A DNA stretch of 64,000 nucleotides from Dolomedes plantarius (taxonomy: Eukaryota; Arthropoda; Arachnida; Araneae; Dolomedidae): NCBI GenBank assembly GCA_907164885.2, contig OU015493.1:55358302-55422301 (forward strand), read 5' to 3'. The notes under the pieces are model-generated. The model made no database searches, was not told where the DNA came from, and saw only the letters and a list, made by a program, of their open reading frames with translations. Position numbers and translations under genes: made by a program. Below, in pieces: positions 33,750 to 45,447 of this stretch (position 1 is the stretch's first letter; each line of letters starts with the position of its first letter).

Positions 33750-34440
33750 GAATATCCCCCCCGTCCGAGAAGAGGCTGACCAACAATGCCTGCATTGGAG
33801 GACAGACTCATCCGACCATGTGAGGAAAATGGGCGTCGACCACAAATTTGGAAAAGTTTGAAAAGGAACATATGTTTTAAGTTAATTTAGTATGATGATC
33901 ACATGACAAGACATTGCACATTTCAATATTGAATACACAAAAATACACTAATGATTTATTAATTTATGAACACAATAAAAACAAAAAAATTATAATAATT
34001 AATGATCAACTATAGAAAATTGTAAATTATATAAATTTCTTATATTGTTGCTGTGAAAAAAAAATTAAACTTAAAAATAAATTTATCATCAACTGAAAAT
34101 TGCTGTGCAGGGCGGCCTTTCCCCACACAACAAAATCTCAAAAAAAAATCAATTAAATTTAATTAAAAAAAATTATCAAATTTTCACTCTACATCAGTTT
34201 TAATTTTGAGTCGACTCACACAAATAATAGAATATAACAATGAAAATATCAAAATCAACAAACAAACATGTTAAGTAAATGGAATAGAACATGACAATAA
34301 TAATTTGAAGTTATTGTACTTTCCTTCTCAATTCTCACAACATTGGGATGAGTCCAAAAAGTTTGTAAGGTACACCTGGTAGCTTATAGTTCACTGTCCT
34401 TATTATGTTAGCTACAGTATGTTGCTTGAGAAAAGTACAA

Positions 34441-34680
34441 AAAAAAAAATCACAGTTCGGTAGGTTCTGTGACCTATCATCTCGCAAGTGCAGAATACCC
34501 AAAAAAATTTACAATATCTTGGCTTAAATAAAAAAAAAGTCCTTTGTAGTTGGGTACAAAAAAAAAATCACAGTCTTTTTAGTGCTGTGTTATTTCTGCT
34601 TCACAAACGTAGAATACATAAACATCACATTATCTCGACTTGTTTACATATAAAGAAAATTAGTTCTTTAGTTACATAAT
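34441..34680. repeat. 118-bp degenerate tandem repeat inside the LTR element
   Basis: AAAATCACAGT occurs at about 34447 and 34565. Both units contain TGTG or TGTGTTA, GTAGAATAC or GCAGAATACC, and a TTAG/TTGG block. They are followed by short AATAAAAATCACA repeats (34679-34732). Confidence 0.6.
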
Positions 34681-37600
34681 AAAAATCACAGTTTATAATA
34701 AAAATCACACTTTCAATAAAAATCACATTTCAAATATATAGATTGTATATAAAAATTACAGAACATATTTTATTTTTCAACTAACTCAATCGTGTACGAG
34801 TTCTCAGTATATCAATTCTGATTCATTTTATCTAGTTTTCATATCTTTATTTATCTCACTATTTTTTCTTAATATCCATTATCTCCTTTATTTCAATATT
34901 ACTTATTATCAACAAAAATCTCTTTTTAATATCTTTTATATTTCTTATTATTCTCATTTCATCATTTCTTATATTCATTTTATTTCGACAATATTTATTC
35001 ATTCCAAAATTCTATTCAATATTCTTTAATTATACTTATTCATATTTATTCTAACTTTATTTATTAATTCTCAATACTTTTCACTTTATTTTCAAAATAT
35101 TTATCTACTATTCATTTTTGTACATTTATTATAAGTTTATGTGGATCCATTTCCTTGTTTTGAAGGTACCTTGTTGTATGTGTGTTCCCCAACTCTTAGT
35201 CTCAAATTCTTTAATTCTACCTCTAAGCAGTGAGGGTTGTGTTTATGTTTGTGTAACAAGTGGGTTTTCTTTCTCCATATTGTTCTCTGACTAATAAGGA
35301 GGAAGAGTCTTTTTAGCCGTACAGTGGACTAACCGTGAATCTCCGACAGAATATGACTGCGTTGAAAAACAGCATCTTGTATAGTACAAAGATGGAGAAA
35401 AAGGAAAAGGTGCAGTTGTCATACCTGTGGGAGTATAATATATAGAAATGGGAGGACAAAAGGAGTGGCCATCCCAGCCCTGTTTTAGTCATTACTCGAG
35501 GATATGATCTTCAGCACTTTAAGTGACTGAGTTGATGAATTAAAAACAAATAGTAAAAAAAAATTAATAAGATCTTAAACAGTTGGGACGACATCCAACG
35601 CGCTTGTAGAGGTGGGGGATAGGAAAGTGTTTTTCAAGAAATAGAAAATTTACTGAAAGGTTAAAGAAGTAGAGTTGTCATAGTCGGTGTTTAAATTGAG
35701 ATCCAAAAAAAAATTCACATATAATAGTATTCTTAAGAAGAAAGTTTAAGTTAGACAGTTTTTTTTTTTTTTTTTTTAATATATCTTTAGTAGGACAACA
35801 CATAATTAATTATATCAATTTAAAAAATATATAATGATGTTAAGCATCACATAGAAAAGAAAGAAAAATGGATCTAATGTTTGTCATTATTCGTGGTGTA
35901 GTTTTAAGTTCTCTGGTGCATTATAATATCTTAATCTGCAAGCATGGACAATTTCAGAATCTCGTTTAGTGTGAAAGTTTGGTCTATCAATTTTATATTC
36001 AATAGAATTCAAAATACACAACATATGAAAGTATTAAACACACACTAATAAAATATTTCTAATACTAATAATAATATCTCAATATTCTGTATCAATTGTC
36101 ATAATTTAATGTTAATGTTCAAATTTCAAACTATTATTCTATCAATTGACACAAATAATCAAAATTCTTTTACCAATACCCATCTCAGTTTTATTAAGTT
36201 AACCATGAAATCGATAAACCAAAATTAATTTTTCTTTTCTTATATCACATTTCGGTATGAATCCTCGCTGTAAAGTTCCCAAATATTCATCATTTGTATT
36301 TAATCTCTCAAAAAATATCTCTCATTATAATATTCTCTTTTCTATTTATTTATTTTTCTTCATTATTTCTATTTCGAGAATTTTCTGGGGCGGATGAACC
36401 AAATATAACATACAATGGTTTTTTCAATTATCCAATTGTGGTTTTTTGGCACCCTAAGTCATGTTATAAAGACGTTCCGTTTATATGAAACCCGTAAAAC
36501 GCCTTTTAATTTTCGACTAAAACCTCCGGAAATCTCCTTTACTTAAATTCGTAGAACAATTTACGAGGTTTCAACATCAAATATAATATGTCAAAGTACT
36601 TAAATTATAAAATTTTCTTGATGTCTGAAAATTACTATGTTATCCCTGCAGATATTTTCCAAAATCAAAACCACAAGCATCTGATGTTAGATTTAAAAAG
36701 CTCAATTTGAAAACCGTAAAATTTATAGGTTAAATGAATCAAAACAAGTTTGGCTCTTTTCATGATCGTGTTTACAAAACTAATGCTGAGCATTCAAATT
36801 TATTGCGGAGGCGACCTTCGAAATGTAATACAACGCGCTCGAAAACGGAAATGATTTACGTTAATTTTTTTTCTTTTTCTCCGCGACGATTCAGAACTGC
36901 GTGCAAAATTAGATACTCATAACATTACTTTACTTATTTAATATTTCAGTTTAACGTAACCAAGGATCATTAATTATCTTAAAACACTAAAATATTCATT
37001 ATCAGAGGAAGAACATGGAAATATTATAAAATTACACTAAAAACACACACTCATAATAAATTTATCACATATAAGACTCAAAAATTTCTTTAAATTCAAA
37101 TATCTTATAATATAAAAAATATACTCTTAAAATTCTATCAAAATGCAAATCAAAATGAAACATTTTAAAATCAAAAACAAAATACACGTTTTAAACCAAT
37201 GATTCTTACTTTCGTTTTACTTTTTATCGATTTATTTTTTATCATAGGTACTTAATTAAATCAATAATTTGAGAATACTTTCAACGAAACACATTTATAA
37301 TAAATCTTTATCAGTATCTATTAATATCAAAATTTTTCACCCTTAACAATAATTCGTAAATTTTAGCTTACCAATTGAAGTGGTTATTCACATTCCTTAC
37401 CATTATCCTTATTAATTTTCACCATTACATATCTTCATAATTTTAACATTTGCAGCTCGGTTCTGAATTTATCTTGGTGAAGTTCTTAGCTTAGCTAGTC
37501 CCAAGGTGACAGTTTTTATTTCGAAATAGTCCTAGAACTCAGTATCCCAATTGGAGATGACACTAGATGACAGTCTCTCATAAAAGTGAATTTCCAGTCA

Positions 37601-38118
37601 ATTAAATTCAAAACTTCGCACGTTGTATCCAACAGATTATTCCACTGCACACTGCATATGTTTTCGCAGAATTTCTCGGGATATTTTTATCCCCAGGTCA
37701 ACGATTAGTAAAAATCGACGTTTCACATAATCTAAAAATATTTTTTCACGAAGTCTCTGCCACGAAACTTCGGAAGTTCACATGATTCGACGACTGAAAA
37801 ATATTCATATTGCAGTAAAAAAAACTAACACTGGTGGTCGACAACTCGTCGTTGAAAATCATTAATAGCAGGTAATCCACACTCCGAAGTCAGCGACTTT
37901 TTCAGATTCAATGAAAGTTCACTTCGTGGGAATCCACGGGATTTTCACGCGACACACGCATCACAATATTTTTTTCCAGTCAAGGTATCCATTCAGGTTG
38001 AAGGGTAGTCCTATATCTCACATCTGAAAGTCGAGGGATTTTTTTTTCTGTCGGAATCGACTAACGGCGGCTTAAAATTACTGCCTGTATCCGAGGGGAG
38101 GTATTCCAGCCGACTTTA

Positions 38119-38625
38119 TGTAATGTCACGGGCGCGGGCCGACGAAGGAAGGCCTGAGTGGTATTTCTTTTTGAGGTAAAGATGGATGACTTGTCGCCCG
38201 GCCGTGCATCACATATTTTTAATTTTCTTTCCCGCTTTTCATCTCACCCTCGGACACATAAAACACCACAACGATAATTTAATTACATCTTTTATTTTAA
38301 GATACACAATACAACTTCTCGGGGCAACTTACAAATCAAAAAAGCGTACAGGTTTCCGTTCAGGCGGTTTATATAAACTTTGTCATGTGATCAGGATAGC
38401 GATTAGGGATTTGCTTTTGTCGATAAGTCACATGTGGTTTTATGTAATCTGCGCAAAGCCTATATGAAATCTTGACTGACGCTACGCATGTTTGGAAAAG
38501 GAAGCCATTTAATAATTTCCACTAGAGGCCTTTTAGGACTTAGATTTGAAAACGAAAGTTAGCTCGTACGCCCAAGGGAATTTAGAATAATGTTAGATTT
38601 TAAAATGGTATGGGGTTTTTAATGT

Positions 38626-38629
<4 letters not shown>
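38119..38629 (-). repeat. Long terminal repeat (right)
   Basis: Same 511 bp as 33239-33749. Differences include position 38126 (T versus C) and a few others. Followed directly by the TA tract. Confidence 0.9.
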
Positions 38630-38657
<28 letters not shown>

Positions 38658-39054
38658 TGTTAAAATTTTGATGCATTTTGCTGCTTTTCTGTTTAACTGT
38701 CTACGGCTTGTCCAAGCGATACAAACTGGGTTTGGCACGCTGCCAAAATTATAACTCGTGAGGACGAATGAACAGAAGGTTTTAGCGTCTGAAATTTTGC
38801 TTTCCGAAGGACCGTTAGGGAGGAACGTAATCCAATGTTAAAATTCGAATGTTTATTTTAGGCTGACAATAATAAACTCTTGGCATCTGAAGATAAATCC
38901 GTTACAAAATGTTATATGTTCTATAGCCAATCTTGTAAATGTATAAGATAGCAACTTATCTATTTATAAGATTGATAAATGCCGCATTGATCTCCCACGA
39001 CCTCCGATATGATCCCATGATCTCCGAGACGCCGCATTGATCTCTCGGGTCAAG
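38630..39054. other. Unassigned DNA after the LTR element
   Basis: Contains a short direct repeat of GCCGCATTGATCTC at 38982 and 39031 (spacing about 48). No gene. Confidence 0.4.
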
Positions 39055-39217
39055 AGGGGTACCCACTTCTTTAGAAGAGCTTCTTTAGAAGGTGTCTGTA
39101 ATGATTTCAACATCTTCTGCGTAAGAACTTCTCTATAATAGCCGTCGTCTTCTCGCGTGATTTTGGCGAATTTTGAAAACTTCGCCAAACAGCGCCAAGG
39201 GGTACCCAATTCTTTAC
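39055..39217. repeat. Segment bounded by 19-bp direct repeats
   Basis: AGGGGTACCCACTTCTTTA and AGGGGTACCCAATTCTTTA (one mismatch) bound about 125 bp. They could be a long target-site duplication or a small tandem duplication. The minus-strand 81-codon ORF across it has no known motif. Confidence 0.6.
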
Positions 39218-40269
39218 TTTAACCAAATAAGAGTGAATTACGCATATGTAGCTAGACACATCTGCAACGAAGTGCTAAGGCTAAATTACTTTTTTGTAGT
39301 AAAAAAAGTAATGCTTAGCAGTATGATTTGTTTCGACCAAATTTTCCTTGAGAGATCGAATAGAAAATTTTTTAACTAACGCCAGGCTTATTTTTATCAT
39401 TGTCGAAATCTTCAGTGGAGTGTTGCATATTTCTTTTATAAAATAGCATAAAAACGAAATGTGTGTCCCCCTACTATTTATCTTCGAAAACATTTCAAAA
39501 ATTTTGTGCGAAATATTTTTATGCGAACTATACTATCTTTTGTGACATACACTTTTTAAAGAAACCTCTGATTTGTTGAAAAACAGACAACATTTTCTTA
39601 TACAAAAATATATTTGACCGAAACAAAGTGTTAAGCTACTTATTTAAGAGAAATGTAATCGACCCACCATGTTGCCCTCAATTTAAAGGTTTTATGAGAA
39701 GTATTATTTAGCGCCGTTATTTAGTGTAACAGTGTATTTAATAAAAGAAAATGTACTTCCAATTCTTATTCCCGCATGCAAGCGTTTTAGCTCCACATAT
39801 AGTATTTTTAAATTTATAATTTTTAAGAGTAAAACTAAGTTTTAAGTTAATCCAGTGTATAAATTTGGAGAATATGTACGTTTAATTGCGATTCTCGCAG
39901 ACAGGCATTAAGTGCAACATCAAATACTTCAAAATTTGTAATTTTAATTCGCTAATGTAAACATTTTTAATGTAATGTAAAATAAATACATGGTATGACC
40001 ATGTGATCCAGGTGTATGGGGAATTAAAAATTTTAAATAATCTTTACAATTAGCAGCTTGAAATGTCTGGCCTTTTAAAAAAATATGTCATTTCTATGTG
40101 TTAATTTTCACATATTTATCTATCTCAATTTCAAATTTGTAGCCTTTGAGAACATACGCATTCTTGACTGTACAGCTGTTTCCAATTCGAAGTACCAATT
40201 TTTATTTATCTGCTTCCAATTTACAAATAATCGCAAAAATTACCAAATATCTCTCACCATTACCAAAGA
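39218..40269. other. AT-rich DNA, no feature seen
   Basis: Nothing recognised. Confidence 0.4.
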
Positions 40270-40580
40270 CCTCACCATTACCAAAGTGTTTTCTTAGTCG
40301 GCACCTGGTCCCCTGTGGTCTCTGCGGTTTCTCATTAGCTGGTCTCCTTATGACCATGATTATCTTGAATCGCGCACTCCGTTTTTCTAACGACTTGCCT
40401 GATCGATTCTGTCAATTTCACTTAAAAACGGTCGTCTTTAAGAAGGCTTATTCCACTTAAGAGTTGTGCCCAACCTCACTACCTGTGCGGGCTTCCAGAG
40501 TTGTTAATGGTCCTATCAATCTTACTTTAAAATTGTTGTCTTTAGGAAGGCTTTTTCGACTTATAGAATGTGCACCACCC
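40270..40580 (-). repeat. Dispersed repeat related to 25649-25865, with internal duplication
   Basis: Two diverged copies of a unit containing GTCAATTTCACTTAAAA or ATCAATCTTACTTTAAAA, then GTCTTTA(A/G)GAAGGCTT, lie at 40385-40460 and 40498-40570. The upstream GGCACCTGGTCCCCTGTGGT part matches 25733-25755. Confidence 0.5.
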
Positions 40581-42327
40581 CATCATATAATTCGGCCTCT
40601 GACAATATGCTTAACGTCCTGCACTAATTTTCCAATGATATGCGGGCGCACATTTGCAAGATCGTCTGCCCAACAGATAATTAAATTACTAGAAATAAAA
40701 TAAAAATTTTCCTAAATATCACCCCAAAGGATTAACAAATATAAGATCCTAACCAATGCAATGTAACAGACTTTCATCCATTATAATAACGGAAAATCTA
40801 TGCATGAAAGACTACAACAATAAAATCCTATTATTTTAACAATGAAAATATTCCATTTGTTTTAAAATAATTCATGTTTTATGGTCAACAGGGCAATTTC
40901 CCAAAATCACCCTGCACCAGTGAATTACTTTGTACAGATAGCTTGATTTCAAGGAATATTTATCAAATTCATATTTATAGCCCTTGAGAGAATATAAAAG
41001 ACCAAATACAAGATAAAAACAAATATAATTCGATGCCGCATAAAAAGTTTTAATATTTTACTCTTTCATTTTTATTTCCAAAATGCAATGTTTTTGGGAG
41101 TGCTATTGAATACTCGTTCTTTTAAAATATTAAGTAGCAAAATAAATGGGGAAAAAACTTGAATGAGAGAAACGGAATATTGATAATAAGTACCTCTGTA
41201 TAAGTTCTCAGATCAACTACGTTTGGACTGTTCCTTGCATCCATTTACTGGCAAAACTTGATTGATTTCCAATGCTCTGACAGTCATCCACCGCCATCGC
41301 TAAGTGAAGTATCTGAAAGTACACATACATAATCCCTCCAGATATGCACCACGGTAAAAATATATATATATATCGCTGCGTTTGTTCAACGATATGTGTG
41401 TATATGCAGTGCGTTTTTTTTCCGATGAATGCAAGAAAAAAATTCATTTATTATTTTTTTTTTTTTGCATTTTTATCTAGAATAAGAGAGTTTTATTTAT
41501 CACAATTGAAATTTATATGTTTATTTTGACAAAAAAATTTATTTCAGTTTTGGGAAACAGAATTCCATAATTTTATTTTTTCTGTTTAATATTTCCCTTC
41601 GGTTTTTCTAAATTTCGTCCCTTAAAAACTCAGATTAATTTCACATGCGACAGTTCTTCGAATAAAATATCGAGCAGTCTGTCTCTCTTCATAATAGAAG
41701 TTTAAAGACTAAAATTAGCACACTCGAAAGGGAAAAGTATCACGTAATGCAAATGCATTATATAAAACTTGCATTTTAGTCTGCATTGCATTTGCATAGA
41801 TTTAAAATTCTAAGTTCCTTTTTCTATAATTGAAAACAGCAAAACCGGTTTATAGTGCGTCATATTTGTAAGAATTCGGCACTCCTCCCACATTCTAGTT
41901 CCAAAGAGAGAAACAGAGAACTAATTTATTACCTGTTACGTTTCTTAATATAGATCTGAAATGCGCAAATTTTACAAGTGAGCATTAAAAAAGCATCTTT
42001 ATATAAAAAAAATAGTTATCATATTTTATTATCCGAGGAATTTTTTTTCTATTTGATATATCCCTCAAATTTTTAAAAATTTGAAATTTTCTATATTGAA
42101 AATTTTTTACCATGATAAAGATTCACATAAGATATCCAAAATATGAAGAAAAGAGCATAAATGCCACCTATTGTCCATTTAGAATTCTTGTAAGTTTTGC
42201 AGAAAGACAAAATCTATCGTCTTGTGTATTTTGCCCTTCCGTGACGTAAGAACCTAGGGACATACGGATAATTAGTTCAGAATATGGTTACTTACGGTAA
42301 TTTAAAAGCATTTATTTTTCTTTAGTG
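40581..42327. other. AT-rich DNA, no feature seen
   Basis: Only small ORFs and homopolymer tracts. Confidence 0.4.
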
Positions 42328-43019
42328 CAGTGGTTCTTAATCTTTTTAACAGTCAACCACCCCCTTCAATCTGAAAATAAGCTCTCCCACCCCCTTGAAA
42401 TATGTGTTTCTATTTTTATTTAGGAAAAGACATTTATTGCAAGATAAATTATTTATTGCATAAAAAATTAATACATTTACAATGCATACTATTTGATTAC
42501 ATATAAAACAACGTATACATTTTTAATGGCTACGTTGTTGTTGTTTGTTCATGATTATCCTTTTAAAACGAGGATCATTTTTTGAAAGAGACACACGTAA
42601 GTCATGTGCATTTAAGCGATTTCTGGCTCTTGTTTTGATGTGCAAAAGGGATGAAAAGCACATTTCACAAAGGTAAGTGGTGGCAAATGAAAAAGTGCCT
42701 CTAATGCTACTTTTGCCAATTCTGAATTGAGTTTTAACTGCGTACACAAGAATTGTTCTAAGTTGAGTTTTTCAAATTCCATTTCAATATGTGCATTAGC
42801 CCGTATTGCGTTAAGGTCGTCTTTTAATAAAACGTTGTCGTCCATTGAATTTAGGCCTAACGAAATTGGATTGAGTATCCGTCAATTAACTTTGCTTATA
42901 TTTCCCGTGGAAAAGTATCCGTAAAATAATTCACTCAATTGGTAATTTTCGTTAAAATTTTAGAATCTTCTTTCCCACCCCTAGAAACACTTTGTCGCAC
43001 CCCCGGTTAAGAACCACTG
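42328..43019 (-). mobile_element. hAT element, internally deleted
   Basis: TIRs CAGTGGTTCTTAATC and GGTTAAGAACCACTG, with 8-bp flanks CTTTAGTG (42320-42327) and CTTTAGAG (43020-43027) that match at 7 of 8. The 692-bp unit still carries the C-terminal part of a hAT transposase on the minus strand, so it is a deletion derivative of an autonomous element. Confidence 0.92.
42523..42845 (-). pseudogene. hAT transposase, C-terminal dimerisation domain remnant
   Basis: The upstream frame ends with FEKLNLEQFLCTQLKLNSEL and ALEAL. After a one-base shift near 42690, the next frame continues FATTYLCEMCFSSLLHIKTR, then ARNRLNAHDLRVSLSKNDPR. TTYLCE-xxFS-xxxxIKT and DLRV-LS are the signature of the hAT C-terminal dimerisation region, as in ZBED/SCAND3-like proteins. 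The BED finger and the catalytic RNase H-like core are missing. A single-base deletion plus the loss of the N-terminal two thirds make it inactive. Confidence 0.88.
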
Positions 43020-43312
43020 CTTTAGAGAAATTAATTCAATTTTTAATTTTTTCCTAAATTTTTAATAATTATTTATTTTTTAACTTTTTTCCTTTTTAAA
43101 CTTTCAGTTCAATGGATAAAAGCTTCATATCTACCTATATATATACACTGGTTATCATAAATTAAGAAAACTTCACTAAAATAGCGATTACTCCAAAAGG
43201 TAGGCGTAGAATTTAATGGAACTTATACACATTATACAACACATAGGTAGGTATAAAATAACATAAAAAGAAATCGCCAGACAATTATGGTTTTATAGAA
43301 ACTAGCATATGA

Positions 43313-44288
43313 AGGGGAAACCCTTGTACCTAGAGCCGGCTATTTTCAAATGGCAGTATCTTTACTTATAGCTAACTTACAATAATAAAAATAGTTTGTA
43401 TACATTACGTGCTTTATTCTCTTTAAATAAAAATCCCATCAAGTGTAGAAAAAAAAAACTTGTAAATGATATTGAAAATTTTAAAAAAATTACAAATGGC
43501 CCTAGGTACAATAACACTATTGTACCTATGCCCAGTTATTTCCAAACACTCAAATTGTTGTTTACAATAAAAAAACAATTTGTATGCATTATTTCTTTCA
43601 TGCACAACTTCTAAAATCTTCGTAAAGAAGAAATGTTAATTGTAGGTAATGTCTTAAAGGAGGAAATGTTTATTACTTCATCACTTTCTAATGTATGTTT
43701 TTTCTCCATTGTCTTCTTGATGATCCCACATAAATTTTCTGTTTCAAACACAGATTTCGTAACCTTTTTTTTATCAATTACTTTTTTCAATATTTGTGCT
43801 TGATTTTCATTTTTCTCGGGGGTATCAGTGAGAATTCTACACTTGTCAAGTTTTCGTCCACCTCTTTTCTACCAGAGGCCATGACCCTAGGTACAAGACA
43901 AGATTATGGCCCTAGGTACAAGATGTTGTTTTTGGCAAAATGGCTTCCATAGTCAAAGATCTGCAGAAACCAAACTTTGTTTTTATATAATTTTTTCCTT
44001 TAATGATTACAAAAAATATCTGCTATACATTAAAACATAAGTTTTCACTTAATTTCACAAAATAAGACTTCAAATTGAAGTGAAAAAATTTAGTTTTGAT
44101 CATCAAATCAAGACTTCCTTTTCTATTTAACTGTAGCTTCTTCTTGCTTTCATTAAAAATGGCTGTTATGATTTGAAACAATGTTGTCACTCACTCCAAT
44201 GAGTAAAAATGCTGTAAAATAATCATTATTTTAAATAAAGCATGGTGGCCCTAGGTACACGATGGCCCTAGGTACAAGGGTTTCCCCT
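43313..44288. mobile_element. Nested TIR element with repeated CCCTAGGTACA motifs
   Basis: TIR AGGGGAAACCCTTGTACCTA at the left and its exact complement at the right. CCCTAGGTACA recurs as direct copies at 43500, 43885, 43910, 44249 and 44266, with an inverted copy in the left TIR. A minus-strand stretch (43870 down to about 43620) reads ASGRKRGGRKLDKCRILTDT followed by PEKNENQAQILKK with frameshifts, which resembles the tail of pogo/Jerky-type transposases (ILTDTP-K). Superfamily therefore tentative; the TSD is unclear. Confidence 0.7.
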
Positions 44289-44336
44289 ATACAATGAACA
44301 AATCGGATGTGTCAGTTTAGTATAGGGAAAGTATCT

Positions 44337-45447
44337 TTAATAAGGCATATGATCCCCTCGAGCAACAATACAGCACATACAGCGATGTTTGATGCTGTCA
44401 TTCATGTGTTCTATGAGTTCGGTAGAAAGTGAGAGCCATTGCTCTTGCAAAAGCAGTTAAATGAGCGGCTAAGATCCTAGGAGGAGGATTGAGAGCATCT
44501 ATACGTCGTCCTAAAGCGTCTCAAACATGCTCGATAGGATTCAGGTCCGGTGATCGAGCTGGCCACTCCATGCGCTGAATTATTTCCTGCTCAAGATAAG
44601 CATCCACGATGCGAGCCCTGTGCGGTCTCGTGTTATCGTCCTGTAGCACGAAAGCATCACCTATTGCCCCACCATAAGGGCACACATAAGAATCAAGGAT
44701 GTCATCTCTATAGGTGTGAGCATTCACATTTCCACGGGGAAAGACATGGAGGTCTGTGCTTTCACCCAAAGATATACCTCCCCAAACACAGACTCTGCCT
44801 GATCCGTATGCATCTCTTTCACGGATGTGTGATGGATGAAAACGCGTTCCAAGTTCTCTCCAAAACAAAATGCGCCTACTATCGCTTTGGAGGCTAAACC
44901 TGGACTCATCCGTAAAGAGGACAGCCCTCCATTAGTCACGCGTCCAGTGGACATGTTAGCGTGCCCACTGTAAACGTTCCCGCTTATAGCGTGACGTGAG
45001 CGGGACACAAATGGCTGGTCGCCTCGCAAAAAGACCCCCTTCGTGAAGCATTCTACGCATGGTTGACGTTGATACCAACCTTCCGGGGCTTGCAGCTAGG
45101 GAGGATCTGTTCAGACGGAGTTAAGACGGAGTTGCGGTTCTATTCCTTCGTGCGCATAATGACAAATATCGGTCATCGGCATTCGTCGTAGCGTATGTCT
45201 GTCCTTGGCTTAACCTCCTAGAAGCCGAATACATGGTTAGAAATTGTTGCCAAAGTCTATGAACCACAGATGGACTCACATTTCACCATCTGACCATTTC
45301 TGTCACTTTCTCCGCCTCTAGTCTCCCGATAGCTCGCCATCATTGTTCTTCGGTCAAATGATGCCTGGAGGTCATTGTTGCAATTTGGCTATGCGAGATG
45401 TCTAATCTCAGCCTCGCAGCGACAATTGCCACCTTGCTCTGAGACAT
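44337..45447 (-). pseudogene. Tc1-like transposase (DD34E), multiply broken
   Basis: Reading from the ATG at 45445-45447 (MSQSKVAIVAARLRL) the product follows the Tc1 plan: an N-terminal HTH, a second HTH with SPSVVHRLWQQF, then RRMLHEGGLFARRPAICVPL, then the catalytic segments LFTDESRF, LQDDNTRPHRARIVDAYLEQ and WPARSPDLNPIEHV. The spacing between the second Asp and the Glu is 34. At least five in-frame stops (for example after TEEQ, in VRW*NVS, in WAR*HV and in EHV*DAL) and a frameshift in the last 40 codons inactivate it. The C-terminus recovers in another frame as HRCMCCIVARGDHMPY before the stop at 44337-44339. Much older than the DD36E copy at 31284, judged by lesions. Confidence 0.9.

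Larger units (their letters stand above)
33239..38629 (-). mobile_element. Non-coding LTR retrotransposon (LARD-like), 5.4 kb
   Basis: Two direct repeats of 511 bp (33239-33749 and 38119-38629) enclose 4.37 kb. They align at a constant offset of 4880 with no gaps and about 8 mismatches (roughly 98.4% identity by eye). The internal region is very AT-rich and lacks any Gag, protease, RT or integrase ORF, as in large retrotransposon derivatives mobilised in trans. Orientation is inferred as minus. On that strand the LTR has TATATAAA (near 33490-33500) upstream of AATAAA (near 33412), and a GGGGGGG purine tract sits next to the LTR at 33754-33763. No tRNA primer-binding site was recognised. Insertion into a TA tract hides the TSD. 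Confidence 0.88.

Noticed and set aside
33306..38467. Identical 93-codon ORFs at 33306 and 38186
   Set aside because: They are in the two copies of an LTR and read through its non-coding U3/R sequence. Identity reflects the LTR duplication, not a gene pair.
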